Program-made: the position numbers and the translations under genes | In this document: positions 33,805 through 42,723 of the stretch, in pieces | Layout of the letters: the number at the start of each line of letters is the position of its first letter | Position numbering within the stretch: position 1 is the stretch's first letter | From: Terrimesophilobacter bigeumensis | GTDB taxonomy: Bacteria; Actinomycetota; Actinomycetes; Actinomycetales; Microbacteriaceae | Direction of reading: 5' to 3' | Assembly: GCF_039537265.1 (NCBI RefSeq) | Contig: NZ_BAABAE010000003.1 | Coordinates: 806,001 to 870,000 of the forward strand | DNA: 64,000 bases | Notes under the pieces: generated by a model | Seen by the model: the letters and a program-made list of their open reading frames with translations, nothing else | Told to the model about the DNA's origin: nothing | Database searches by the model: none

Positions 33805-35178
33805 TTACAGCGCCTTGACGGCCGCGAGCACCTGCGAGAGCGAGTCCTTGGCGTCCCCGAACAGCAGCTCGGTCTTCGGGTCGTAGAGCAGCTCGTTCTC
33901 GATCCCCGCGAACCCCGGGCGCATCGAGCGCTTGAGGAACACGATCTGGTTCGCGTCTCCGACCTCGAGAATGGGCATCCCGTAGATCGGCGATCCCGGC
34001 GTCGACTTCGCTGCCGGGTTCACGACATCGTTCGCGCCGACGACGAGCACGACATCCGTGGACTTGAACTCGGGGTTCACCTCGCCGAGCTCCTTGAGTG
34101 ACTCGTAGGGGACGTTCGCCTCCGCGAGCAGTACGTTCATGTGACCGGGCATGCGCCCCGCGACCGGATGGATGCCGAACACGACATGCACTCCGCGGTC
34201 CTCGAGCGCCGTGGCCAGTTCGGCGATCGTGTGCTGGCCCTGCGCGACGGCGAGGCCGTAGCCGGGAACGATGACGACGTTCTGGGCATACCCGAGCTGC
34301 ACGGCGACGTCCTCGGCCGAGCTCGATCGCACCGGCCGGTCGCTCAACTCGGTCGACCCCGCGGTCGAACCGCCCTTGAACGCGCCGAACAGGATGCCGG
34401 TGACGCCGCGACCCATGGCCTTCGCCATGGCCATGGTCAGGATGGTTCCGCTCGCGCCGACGAGTGTTCCGGCCACGACGAGCAGGACGTTCTCCAACAC
34501 GATGCCGCTCGCGGCGACGGCGATACCGGTGAACGCGTTGAGCAGCGAGATGACGATCGGGACATCCGCGCCGCCCACCGGCAGCACGAGCAGCACACCG
34601 ACCCCGAGGCCGAGGATGAGGAGTGCGACGGCCCAGATCCAGGAGCCTGTCACGACGACGAGTACAGCCGCCGCGACCGACGCGAGGACCGCGATCGACA
34701 TGATCCAGCGGAGGCCGGGGAACAGCACGGGCCTCGTCGTCATGAGCTCCTGCAGCTTCAGGACGGTGATCGCCGAACCGGAGAACGAGATCGCGCCGAT
34801 GAGCATCGTGAAGACGATCGCGATGCGCACCCACGGGTCGTCGGTGTGGCCGAGCTCGAGCACCGCGACGAGCGCCGCGGCGCCGCCGCCGACGCCGTTG
34901 AACCCGCCCACGAGTTGCGGCATCTGCGTCATCTGCACCCTGCGGGCGATGGGGACCGCGATCGCGGACCCGACGGCGATGGCTGCGAGAATGAGCGGGA
35001 TGTTCTCGAGCTTCACCGAGAGGAACACGGTGACGACGGCCAGGAGCGCACCGGCCGAGCCGATGAGGTTACCCCGGCGGGCATGGCGCGGCGACGAAAG
35101 GCCCTTGAGAGCGAGGATGAAGCACACGGCGGAGACGAGGTAGAGGAGCGCAGTCCACTCGGGGGTGAGGATGCTCAC
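33805..35178 (-). CDS. pntB: NAD(P) transhydrogenase beta subunit
   Basis: 457 residues: about nine helices (1-260) and a C-terminal NADP-binding domain with VVIVPGYGLAVAQGQH, GIHPVAGRMPGHMNVLLAEA and VGANDVVNPAA. It forms the proton channel and NADPH-binding half of transhydrogenase. GTG 35178 overlaps the stop of the preceding gene (GTGA). Confidence 0.96.
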   Translation of the reverse strand: MSILTPEWTALLYLVSAVCFILALKGLSSPRHARRGNLIGSAGALLAVVTVFLSVKLENIPLILAAIAVGSAIAVPIARRVQMTQMPQLVGGFNGVGGGAAALVAVLELGHTDDPWVRIAIVFTMLIGAISFSGSAITVLKLQELMTTRPVLFPGLRWIMSIAVLASVAAAVLVVVTGSWIWAVALLILGLGVGVLLVLPVGGADVPIVISLLNAFTGIAVAASGIVLENVLLVVAGTLVGASGTILTMAMAKAMGRGVTGILFGAFKGGSTAGSTELSDRPVRSSSAEDVAVQLGYAQNVVIVPGYGLAVAQGQHTIAELATALEDRGVHVVFGIHPVAGRMPGHMNVLLAEANVPYESLKELGEVNPEFKSTDVVLVVGANDVVNPAAKSTPGSPIYGMPILEVGDANQIVFLKRSMRPGFAGIENELLYDPKTELLFGDAKDSLSQVLAAVKAL

Positions 35179-35507
35179 TTCGCGACCTCCTCGGTGCTGC
35201 TGCCGGCGGGGGCGTCAGCCTTGGCGGGTTTCTTCCCTCGGAACATCTCGAGCATCCGGTCGGTCACGACGAAGCCGCCGACCATGTTCGCGGTGGCCAG
35301 GACGACCGCGACGATCGCGACGGCGAGGAGCCAGGGGTCGCTCGTCTGCCCGGCGACGATGATCGCTCCGACGAGGATGATGCCGTGGATCGCGTTCGCA
35401 CCCGACATGAGGGGCGTGTGGAGCTTGCTCGTGACCTTGGAGACGACTTCGAAGCCGACGAAGACGGCGAGCACGACGACGGTGAGAAGGGTGATGGCAT
35501 CCATCAC
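35175..35507 (-). CDS. pntAB: NAD(P) transhydrogenase alpha-2 subunit (membrane part)
   Basis: 110 residues, three helices, with the KLHTPLMSGANAIHGIILVG signature. Split alpha subunits are normal in actinobacteria. GTG 35507 overlaps the stop of the alpha-1 gene; ATG 35504 is equally possible. A basic, Lys-rich end leads into the pntB overlap. Confidence 0.95.
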   Translation of the reverse strand: MMDAITLLTVVVLAVFVGFEVVSKVTSKLHTPLMSGANAIHGIILVGAIIVAGQTSDPWLLAVAIVAVVLATANMVGGFVVTDRMLEMFRGKKPAKADAPAGSSTEEVAK

Positions 35508-36709
35508 TTGGCTCCCTTCCTGGTGGTGGCGGGTTTCACGGTGCCAGTAGCTTTCGCAGGCTTGGTCGGTTTCGCATCGGCGAGGGCCTGGGCGGTCGGC
35601 TCGTGCACGACCGTGCCGTCACGCGTGAGACAGGCGCCGGCGACGACCTCGTCGGAGTAGTCGGGGGAGACCGTTCCCTCCGCGGTCATGAGTGCGAGCA
35701 GGTTGGCGACGTTCTTGGCGTACAGCCGGGAGGCGTCCGAGGGGATCGCGGAAGGGGCATCCTGCAGCCCGACGAGGGTCACGGTTCCACCGGCGACGGG
35801 CACCGGGGTGTCCTTGCCGGCGACGACGCCCTCGACGTTCCCGCCGGACTCCGCGGCGAGATCGATGACGACGGATCCGGCCCGCATCCCCTTGACCATG
35901 TCGGTCGTGACGAGGAGCGGAGCCGCCCGGCCGGGGATCGCCGCCGTCGTGATGAGGACATCCGATGCGGCGATGTGCGGGGCGAGCAGGTCGCGCTGGC
36001 GCTTGGCGCGGTCCTCGGCGAGTTCTTTTGCGTAGCCGCCGGTGCCTTCGGCTGCTGTGTCGAGGTCGAGATTGATGAACGTGCCGCCCATCGAACGGAC
36101 TTCATCGGCGGAGGCGGCGCGGATGTCGTTGGCCGAGACGCGCGCGCCCAGGCGCTTGGCCGTCCCGATCGCCTGCAAACCGGCGACACCGGCCCCGAGC
36201 ACGAGGACTTTCGCGGGGGGAATCGTTCCTGCCGCGGTCATGTAGAGGGGGAAGAAGCGCGGGTAGCGCATGACGGCCTCGATGACCGCGCGGTAGCCGG
36301 AGACGAGGGCCTGAGAACTCAGCGCATCCATCGACTGGGCGCGGGAGATGCGCGGGATGAGTTCGAGGGCGAACGCGGTGACCTTTCCGCTGGCCAGCGC
36401 GGATATCGTTGGCAGCTCCGTCGACGGCGATGCGAGCCCGATCGTGACGGCACCCTTCTTGAGCGCCTTCGCGGTGGCCGGGCTCAGCGGACGCACGTGG
36501 ACGAGAACGTCGAGCGTCCCGAGGGCGAGCTTCGCGGCGATCGTCGCGCCGGCCTCCTGGTAGGCGGCATCCGAATAACCGGATTCGACGCCGGCACCTT
36601 TCTCGACGATGACGTCGAGGCCAAGGGACGCGAGCTGCTGAACCGTCTCCGGTGTTGCCGCGACCCTCCGCTCCCCAGCTCGTAGTTCTCGCGTGACACC
36701 AACTCGCAC
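35504..36709 (-). CDS. pntAA: NAD(P) transhydrogenase alpha-1 subunit (NAD-binding)
   Basis: 401 residues. VGVTRELRAGERRVAATPET is the alanine-dehydrogenase/PntA N-terminus. VLVLGAGVAGLQAIGTAKRL is the NAD-binding loop, followed by RRDLLAPH-like and LAAESGGNVE segments. A Lys/Thr/Pro-rich tail of about 25 residues closes it. The GTG at 36709 follows AAAGGAG (6-nt spacing) and fits the family N-terminus; an open frame extends far upstream but is not part of the protein. The three pnt genes form an operon exchanging hydride between NADH and NADP at the expense of the proton gradient. Confidence 0.94.
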   Translation of the reverse strand: MRVGVTRELRAGERRVAATPETVQQLASLGLDVIVEKGAGVESGYSDAAYQEAGATIAAKLALGTLDVLVHVRPLSPATAKALKKGAVTIGLASPSTELPTISALASGKVTAFALELIPRISRAQSMDALSSQALVSGYRAVIEAVMRYPRFFPLYMTAAGTIPPAKVLVLGAGVAGLQAIGTAKRLGARVSANDIRAASADEVRSMGGTFINLDLDTAAEGTGGYAKELAEDRAKRQRDLLAPHIAASDVLITTAAIPGRAAPLLVTTDMVKGMRAGSVVIDLAAESGGNVEGVVAGKDTPVPVAGGTVTLVGLQDAPSAIPSDASRLYAKNVANLLALMTAEGTVSPDYSDEVVAGACLTRDGTVVHEPTAQALADAKPTKPAKATGTVKPATTRKGAK

Positions 36710-36820
36710 CGGCGGCTCCTTTCGGGATGGTTCCAGCGTAGCGAGTGTGAGACCTCGTCGAGTGCAGGGGGAATGCCCGACAATGAGGCAGGGTTGGAGC
36801 AGGGGAGAGCGGGGAGAAGC

Positions 36821-37675
36821 ATGGCCGACTACGGGCAGGAACTTCAGTTCGGGACTTTCATCACGCCGACGTCGGCGAATCCGCAGCACGTCGTCGAGCT
36901 CGCGGTGCTGAGCGATCGGCTCGGTTTCGACCTCGTGACGTTCCAGGACCACCCCTACCAGCCGGCGCTCCTCGATGCCTGGAGCCTGCTCGCCTTCGTG
37001 GCGGCCCGTACCGAACGCATCCACCTCTCCGCGAACGTGTCGAACCTGCCGCTTCGGTTGCCCGCCGTGCTCGCGCGCGCCTCGGTCACGATCGACCAGC
37101 TGAGCGGAGGCCGGTTCGAGCTGGGGCTCGGCGCCGGCGGATTCTGGGATGCCATCGAGGGATTCGGCGGTCGTCGACTCACGGGTGGCCAGGCCGTCGA
37201 CGCGCTCGAGGAGGCCATCCGGGTCATCCGGGCACTGTGGGCCGTTGACGAGCCCGGCCGCGCGGATGTCGACGGCGAGTACTACAGCCTCACGGGAGCG
37301 CGCCGCGGGCCGGCGAGCCCGCATCCGATCGGCATCTCGATCGGGGCATACAAGCCCCGGATGCTGCGGCTCACCGGCCGCGCCGCCGACGGCTGGCTGC
37401 CCTCCTTCGGCTACCTGGAGAGCCTCGATGCCTTCGCACGTATGAACACGCTGATCGATGAGGGGGCCGAGCAGGCGGGGCGGAGCCCTGCGGACATCCG
37501 GCGCTGGCTCAACATCGGCGCAGCGGATGCGACGGTCGACCGGCTCGTCGAACTCGCCGTCGACCACGGCACGAGCGGGTTCATCCTGGCCGGCGACGAC
37601 GCCGCGACGATGGAGCGCTTCGCCGCGGAAGTCATACCCGCCGTGCGTGCACAGGTCGAGCTCATCCGCCGCTGA
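36821..37675 (+). CDS. LLM class flavin-dependent oxidoreductase
   Basis: 284 residues, third LLM gene in the window. QFGTFITPTSANPQHVVELA, RTERIHLSANVSNLPLRLPA, LSGGRFELGLGAGG and IGAYKPRMLRLTGRAADGWL match F420/FMN-type LLM enzymes. The ATG has GGGGAGA 6 nt upstream. Whether the cofactor is FMN or F420 cannot be told. It diverges from the pnt operon. Confidence 0.9.
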   Translation: MADYGQELQFGTFITPTSANPQHVVELAVLSDRLGFDLVTFQDHPYQPALLDAWSLLAFVAARTERIHLSANVSNLPLRLPAVLARASVTIDQLSGGRFELGLGAGGFWDAIEGFGGRRLTGGQAVDALEEAIRVIRALWAVDEPGRADVDGEYYSLTGARRGPASPHPIGISIGAYKPRMLRLTGRAADGWLPSFGYLESLDAFARMNTLIDEGAEQAGRSPADIRRWLNIGAADATVDRLVELAVDHGTSGFILAGDDAATMERFAAEVIPAVRAQVELIRR

Positions 37676-37738
37676 CCGTTTGTGCTCACTTTTTGGCGCT
37701 CCGACGCGCGGATGCCGACGAAAAGTGAGCACAAACGG
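37676..37738. terminator. Long perfect inverted repeat, probable bidirectional terminator
   Basis: CCGTTTGTGCTCACTTTT (37676-37693) pairs over 18 bp with AAAAGTGAGCACAAACGG (37721-37738), loop about 27 nt. It begins directly after the LLM stop and precedes the pnp promoter. Internal runs of T/A on both strands fit bidirectional termination. Confidence 0.7.
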
Positions 37739-37776
37739 AGGGCGGCGCGGCGCTAGGCCGCGAGGCCCGCTGCTGG

Positions 37777-38001
37777 TAGACTCTTCGAGGCTGATTCAGA
37801 CATCTGATCGGCTGCGGAGCAGGCTGGCAAGATGCTGGTCACCGGTGGTGGTATCCCGTCTCGCACGGTGTATTTCTACTGTTGGCCAGAACCGGCGCCC
37901 GTGCGCAATCGCAGCGCGCCCCTGACTGCCTTGACTCTGCTCCGGCGTACGCGCCGCGCCCCACACGGGGGCACGGCACCAGCAAAGGAGAAAGCCCCCA
38001 C
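37777..38001 (+). promoter_or_regulatory. pnp promoter and long leader
   Basis: A -10 sequence TAGACT (37777-37782) would start transcription near 37789 and leave a leader of about 210 nt before ATG 38002. AAAGGAG ends 11 nt before the ATG. In enteric bacteria the pnp leader is the site of RNase III-dependent autoregulation; a comparable role here is inference only. Confidence 0.45.
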
Positions 38002-40281
38002 ATGGAGGGTCCAGAAATCAAATTCGCCGAAGCCGTTCTCGATAACGGCAAGTTCGGCAAGCGCACGGTCCGTTTCGAGACCGGTCGCCTCGCGCAGCAG
38101 GCACAGGGTGCCGTTGCTGCCTACCTCGACGAGGACACGATGCTGCTGAGCGCCACGAGCGCCAGCAAGCAGCCCAAGGACAACTTCGACTTCTTCCCGC
38201 TCACGGTGGATGTCGAGGAGCGCTCCTACGCGGCAGGCAAGATCCCCGGCAGCTTCTTCCGCCGCGAGGGTCGCCCGTCGACGGAGGCCATCCTGGTCTG
38301 CCGTCTCATCGACCGCCCGCTGCGCCCGTCGTTCGTCGACGGCCTGCGCAACGAGGTCCAGATCGTCATCACCGTGCTGAGCATCGCGCCGGGCGAGTTC
38401 TACGACGCGCTCGCGATCAACGCGGCCAGCGCATCCACCCAGATCTCGGGCCTGCCGTTCAGCGGCCCGATCGCGGGCATCCGGATGGCTCTCATCGGCG
38501 ACCAGTGGGTCGCGTTCCCGAAGTACGAGCAGCTGGCGGATGCGGTCTTCGACCTCACCGTCGCCGGTCGCATCGTCACGGACAAGAACGGCAAGGAAGA
38601 CGTCGCGATCATGATGGTCGAGGCCGAGGCCACCGAGCACTCGTGGGACCTCATCAAGGCCGGCGCCACCAAGCCGAACGAGGAGATCGTGGCCCAGGGT
38701 CTCGAGGCCGCCAAGCCGTTCCTCGCCCAGCTCGTCAAGGCGCAGGCAGCCATGGCCGCGCAGGCGTCGAAGGAGATCCAGGACTACCCGGTCTTCCTCC
38801 CGTACGACCAGGCCACTTACGACGCCGTCGCCGCGCTCGCCGAGACCGACCTGGCATCCGTCTACCAGATCGCAGGCAAGGTCGAGCGCCAGAACGCTGA
38901 CGACGAGCTCAAGGCTCGCGTCAAGGAGGCCATCGCCGCGAAGGTCGAGGCCGGTGAGCTGCCGGATGCCGCAAACGGCCAGGTGAGCGCCGCCTACAAG
39001 TCGGTCACCAAGAAGGTCGTGCGTGGTCGCATCCTCACCGAGGGCATCCGCATGGACGGTCGTGGGCTGGCGGACATCCGCCCGCTCGACGCCGAAGTGC
39101 AGGTCATCCCGCGCGTTCACGGCTCGGCCATCTTCCAGCGCGGTGAGACGCAGATCCTCGGGGTCACGACGCTCAACATGCTCAAGATGGAGCAGCAGAT
39201 CGACTCGCTCGCGCCGGTCACCAAGAAGCGCTACCTGCACCACTACAACTTCCCGCCGTACTCGACCGGTGAGACCGGTCGAGTGGGCAGCCCGAAGCGC
39301 CGCGAGATCGGGCACGGCTTCCTCGCCGAGCGCGCCCTCGTTCCGGTGCTGCCGGGCCGTGAGGAGTTCCCGTACGCGATCCGCCAGGTGTCCGAGGCTC
39401 TCGGCTCCAACGGTTCGACGTCCATGGGTTCGGTGTGCGCGTCGACGCTGTCGCTGCTCAACGCCGGTGTGCCGCTGCGCGCGCCGGTCGCCGGCATCGC
39501 GATGGGCCTCGTCTCCGACACGGTCGACGGTGAGACCCGTTACGCGGCGCTCACCGACATCCTGGGCGCGGAGGATGCCCTCGGCGACATGGACTTCAAG
39601 GTCGCCGGGACGAGCGAGTTCGTGACGGCGATCCAGCTGGACACGAAGCTCGACGGCATCCCGTCGTCGGTTCTGGATGGCGCGCTCAAGCAGGCGAAGG
39701 AGGCTCGCACCGCGATCCTCGCCGTCATCAACGCCGCGATCGACGCGCCTGACGAGATGGCGCCGACGGCGCCGCGCGTCATCAGCGTGCAGATCCCGAT
39801 CGACAAGATCGGTGAGCTGATCGGCCCGAAGGGCAAGACGATCAACCAGATCCAGGACGACACGGGGGCGGACATCTCGATCGAGGATGACGGCACGGTG
39901 TACATCGGCGCCGTCGACGGTCCGTCGGCGGAGGCTGCGCGTGCCGCGGTCAACGCGATCGCGAACCCGCTGAACCCGGAGGTCGGTGAGCGGTTCCTCG
40001 GAACCGTCGTCAAGATCGCCACGTTCGGTGCGTTCGTCTCGCTCACCCCGGGCAAGGACGGCCTGTTGCACATCTCCGAGGTGCGCAAGCTCGCCGGAGG
40101 CAAGCGGGTGGAGAACGTCGAGGACGTGCTCTCGGTCGGCCAGAAGATCCAGGTGGAGATCACCAAGATCGACGACCGCGGAAAGCTCTCGCTCGCCCCG
40201 GTCGAGGAGACCCCCGAGTCGGCGGACACCGACAGCTCTGCCGCCGCGTCCACCGGCCCGGAGGCGCCCGCCGAGGGCTAG
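38002..40281 (+). CDS. pnp: Polyribonucleotide nucleotidyltransferase (PNPase)
   Basis: 759 residues. Two RNase PH domains (about 15-235 and 345-580) flank an alpha-helical linker. A KH domain follows (IDKIGELIGPKGKTINQIQ, about 599-655) and an S1 domain (GTVVKIATFGAFVSLTPG, about 672-735). It has an acidic Ser/Ala-rich tail. It degrades RNA phosphorolytically from the 3' end, and in actinobacteria may also polymerise tails. All family domains are present. The M16 peptidase gene that often follows it is 20 kb away here. Confidence 0.98.
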   Translation: MEGPEIKFAEAVLDNGKFGKRTVRFETGRLAQQAQGAVAAYLDEDTMLLSATSASKQPKDNFDFFPLTVDVEERSYAAGKIPGSFFRREGRPSTEAILVCRLIDRPLRPSFVDGLRNEVQIVITVLSIAPGEFYDALAINAASASTQISGLPFSGPIAGIRMALIGDQWVAFPKYEQLADAVFDLTVAGRIVTDKNGKEDVAIMMVEAEATEHSWDLIKAGATKPNEEIVAQGLEAAKPFLAQLVKAQAAMAAQASKEIQDYPVFLPYDQATYDAVAALAETDLASVYQIAGKVERQNADDELKARVKEAIAAKVEAGELPDAANGQVSAAYKSVTKKVVRGRILTEGIRMDGRGLADIRPLDAEVQVIPRVHGSAIFQRGETQILGVTTLNMLKMEQQIDSLAPVTKKRYLHHYNFPPYSTGETGRVGSPKRREIGHGFLAERALVPVLPGREEFPYAIRQVSEALGSNGSTSMGSVCASTLSLLNAGVPLRAPVAGIAMGLVSDTVDGETRYAALTDILGAEDALGDMDFKVAGTSEFVTAIQLDTKLDGIPSSVLDGALKQAKEARTAILAVINAAIDAPDEMAPTAPRVISVQIPIDKIGELIGPKGKTINQIQDDTGADISIEDDGTVYIGAVDGPSAEAARAAVNAIANPLNPEVGERFLGTVVKIATFGAFVSLTPGKDGLLHISEVRKLAGGKRVENVEDVLSVGQKIQVEITKIDDRGKLSLAPVEETPESADTDSSAAASTGPEAPAEG

Positions 40282-40339
40282 GGTCACCGTTCCCTGAGGA
40301 GCCGACGAAGTCGGCGTCACGAAGGGGCACCCAACTGAC

Positions 40340-40372
40340 GAGGGGCTCATCCGCGATGCGGGTGGGCCCCTT
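40340..40372 (+). terminator. Terminator of pnp
   Basis: A 15-bp stem with three wobbles (40340-40354 with 40358-40372) and a 3-nt loop GAT, in the region GAGGGGCTC...GGGCCCCTT. Only a weak T content follows. Confidence 0.6.
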
Positions 40373-40540
40373 CGATTGTCATGATCCGGCGCGCGTAGTT
40401 GTCATTGCCCGCCCGATCTGCGTAACCTCGCTAGTAGCCCGGCGACGAGGACGGGCGTGAGGCATGCCCCCACAAGGTCGGCAGTCTCTCTGGAGTGGAT
40501 TCAGGCTCACCCGCCGAGGAATTCCGAAGGAAGGCGTGAA

Positions 40541-41668
40541 GTGTTGCGTACAACCGTGTCAAACCCCGACGCCGCGGAGGCAGACCTCCTCGGCCAGGAG
40601 GACTACGTCCAACTGGTGACGCCCGAAGGCGAGCGTCACGCGAACCCGACCTTCGACCCGTGGGTCGCCGACGTCACTGACGAACAACTCGCCGGCCTGT
40701 ACGAGGACATGGTCGTCGTGCGACGCATCGACGTCGAGGCGACCGCCCTGCAGCGCCAGGGCCAACTCGCCCTGTGGCCGCCGCTGCTCGGCCAGGAGGC
40801 CGCCCAGATCGGCTCCGCCCGCGCCCTGCGCGATGACGACTTCATCATGCCCAGTTACCGCGAGAACGGTGTCGCCTACTGCCGGGGCGTCGCCCTCGAC
40901 GACCTCGTTCGGGTATGGCGCGGCTACGCGCACGGCTCCTGGGACCCCCAGGAGCACCGGATGGCGATCCCCGCCGTCATCATCGGCGCGCAGACGCTCC
41001 ACGCGGTCGGCTACGCGGTCGGCATCATGAAGGATGGCGCGGACTCCGCCGCGATCACCTACTTCGGCGACGGGGCGACGAGCCAGGGCGACACCAACGA
41101 AGCAATGATCTTCGCCGCCACCTACCACGCTCCGGTGGTCTTCTTCTGCCAGAACAACCACTGGGCGATCTCCGAGCCCGTCGAACTTCAGTCCAAGCAG
41201 CACATCTCCGAGCGCGCGCCGGGCTTCGGCATCCCGAGCATGCGCGTCGACGGCAACGACGTGCTCGCGGTCATGGCCGCAACCCGGGTGGCGCTCGACC
41301 GCGCCCACACGGGCGGCGGACCGACGTACATCGAAGCCGTGACGTACCGGATGGGGCCGCACACGACATCCGATGACCCCACGCGTTATCGCTCGGCGGA
41401 GGAACTCGCCGAGTGGAAGGCGAAGGACCCGATCGCCCGGCTCGAGAAGTACCTCGAGTCGCGCGGTGCGATGACCGAGGAGCTGCGGGCCAGGGTCAAC
41501 GCGAAGGCGGATAGCGTCGCGGCGGAGTTCCGGGCCGGATGCATCGACATGCCGAAGCCCGAGCCGATGAGCCTCTTCGACAACGTTCAGGTCGAGACGA
41601 ACCCGGTGCTCGAGCGCCAGCGCGCCCAGTACGCCGCCTATCTCGCGGCCTTCGAGGGAGGCGAGTGA
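40541..41668 (+). CDS. 2-oxoacid dehydrogenase E1 component, alpha subunit
   Basis: 375 residues. The thiamine-diphosphate signature is FGDGATSQGDTNEAMIFAAT ending in QNNHWAIS. Phosphorylation-loop-like sequence YRMGPHTTSDDPTRYRSAEE is also seen. It binds ThDP with the beta subunit and decarboxylates pyruvate or branched-chain 2-oxoacids. The GTG at 40541 follows AAGGAAGG. First gene of the E1-alpha/E1-beta/E2 operon. No E3 gene is in the window. Use for leucine, isoleucine and valine is suggested by the carboxylase operon nearby. Confidence 0.95.
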   Translation: MLRTTVSNPDAAEADLLGQEDYVQLVTPEGERHANPTFDPWVADVTDEQLAGLYEDMVVVRRIDVEATALQRQGQLALWPPLLGQEAAQIGSARALRDDDFIMPSYRENGVAYCRGVALDDLVRVWRGYAHGSWDPQEHRMAIPAVIIGAQTLHAVGYAVGIMKDGADSAAITYFGDGATSQGDTNEAMIFAATYHAPVVFFCQNNHWAISEPVELQSKQHISERAPGFGIPSMRVDGNDVLAVMAATRVALDRAHTGGGPTYIEAVTYRMGPHTTSDDPTRYRSAEELAEWKAKDPIARLEKYLESRGAMTEELRARVNAKADSVAAEFRAGCIDMPKPEPMSLFDNVQVETNPVLERQRAQYAAYLAAFEGGE

Positions 41669-42723
41669 TGGCGACCGCAACCGAGACCGCAACCGACACC
41701 GCGACCACGCAGGCCGCGACCACGCAGTTAACCCTCGCGAAGTCGATCACGGCGGGGCTGAAGCGCGCCCTGCAGGACGACGAGAAGGTCGTCCTGCTCG
41801 GTGAGGACATCGGCAAGCTCGGCGGCGTCTTCCGGGTGACGGATGGCCTGCAGGCCGAGTTCGGCACCGACCGGGTCATGGACACCCCGCTCGCCGAAGC
41901 CGGCATCATCGGCATGGCGGTGGGGCTCGCGATGCGCGGCTACCGCCCGGTCGCCGAGATCCAGTTCGACGGGTTCATCTACCCCGGGTTCGACCAGATC
42001 GTCGCCCAGGTCGCCAAGCTGCACTACCGTTCGCGCGGCCTCGTGCGGATGCCCATCACGATCCGCGTGCCGTTCGGCGGCGGGATCGGCTCGGTCGAGC
42101 ACCACTCCGAGTCGCCGGAGGCCTACTTCGCCCACACCGCGGGGCTTCGCGTCGTAAGCTGCTCGAATCCGCAGGACGCCTACGACATGCTCCGCCAGGC
42201 GATCGCGAGCGACGACCCGGTCATGTTCTTCGAGCCCAAGCGCCGCTACTGGTCGAAGGGCGACCTCGACCTCGAGCCCGCCGAGGTGCTCCCGCTCGGG
42301 AAGGCGCGCGTCGTGTCCTCCGGCTCGGACGTCACCCTCGTCGCGTACGGTCCGCTCGTCGCGACCGCGAAGGATGCCGTGCTCGCCGCTGCGGACAACG
42401 GCGTCTCGATCGAGCTCATCGACCTGCGCTCACTCTCGCCCATCGACTTCGAGACGGTCGAGGCATCCGTGCGCAAGACCGGTCGGCTCATCGTGACGCA
42501 CGAGGCCGCGCAGAGCGGCGGCATCGGTGCGGAGGTGGCGGCGAGCATCACCGAGCGCTGCTTCAACTGGCTCGAGGCCGCGCCCGCACGAGTGACCGGC
42601 TTCGACACCCCGTACCCGCCGGCAGCCCTCGAGGAGCATTTCCTCCCGGATCTCGACCGCCTCATGGATGCCGTCGACCGCGTGCTCGGCCGTGCCAATT
42701 CGCAGAGCGACTGGGAGAACTAG
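41668..42723 (+). CDS. 2-oxoacid dehydrogenase E1 component, beta subunit
   Basis: 351 residues, transketolase-type. LLGEDIGKLGGVFRVTDGL with the ThDP-activating Glu, DTPLAEAGIIGMAVGLAMRG, and VPFGGGIGSVEHHSESPEAY with the catalytic His. The C-terminal domain has RLIVTHEAAQSGGIGAEVAA. It starts within the stop of E1-alpha (TGATG) and is followed directly by E2. A Thr/Ala-rich N-terminal extension (about 1-20) is unusual. Confidence 0.95.
   Translation: MATATETATDTATTQAATTQLTLAKSITAGLKRALQDDEKVVLLGEDIGKLGGVFRVTDGLQAEFGTDRVMDTPLAEAGIIGMAVGLAMRGYRPVAEIQFDGFIYPGFDQIVAQVAKLHYRSRGLVRMPITIRVPFGGGIGSVEHHSESPEAYFAHTAGLRVVSCSNPQDAYDMLRQAIASDDPVMFFEPKRRYWSKGDLDLEPAEVLPLGKARVVSSGSDVTLVAYGPLVATAKDAVLAAADNGVSIELIDLRSLSPIDFETVEASVRKTGRLIVTHEAAQSGGIGAEVAASITERCFNWLEAAPARVTGFDTPYPPAALEEHFLPDLDRLMDAVDRVLGRANSQSDWEN

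Noticed and set aside
36710..37732. N-terminal extension of the pntAA frame across the LLM gene
   Set aside because: The family N-terminus begins at GTG 36709 behind AAAGGAG; the upstream open frame is antisense to the LLM gene.
37876..40350. Very long open frame opposite pnp
   Set aside because: It is Arg/Asp/Val-rich, has no family resemblance and arises from the codon bias of pnp.
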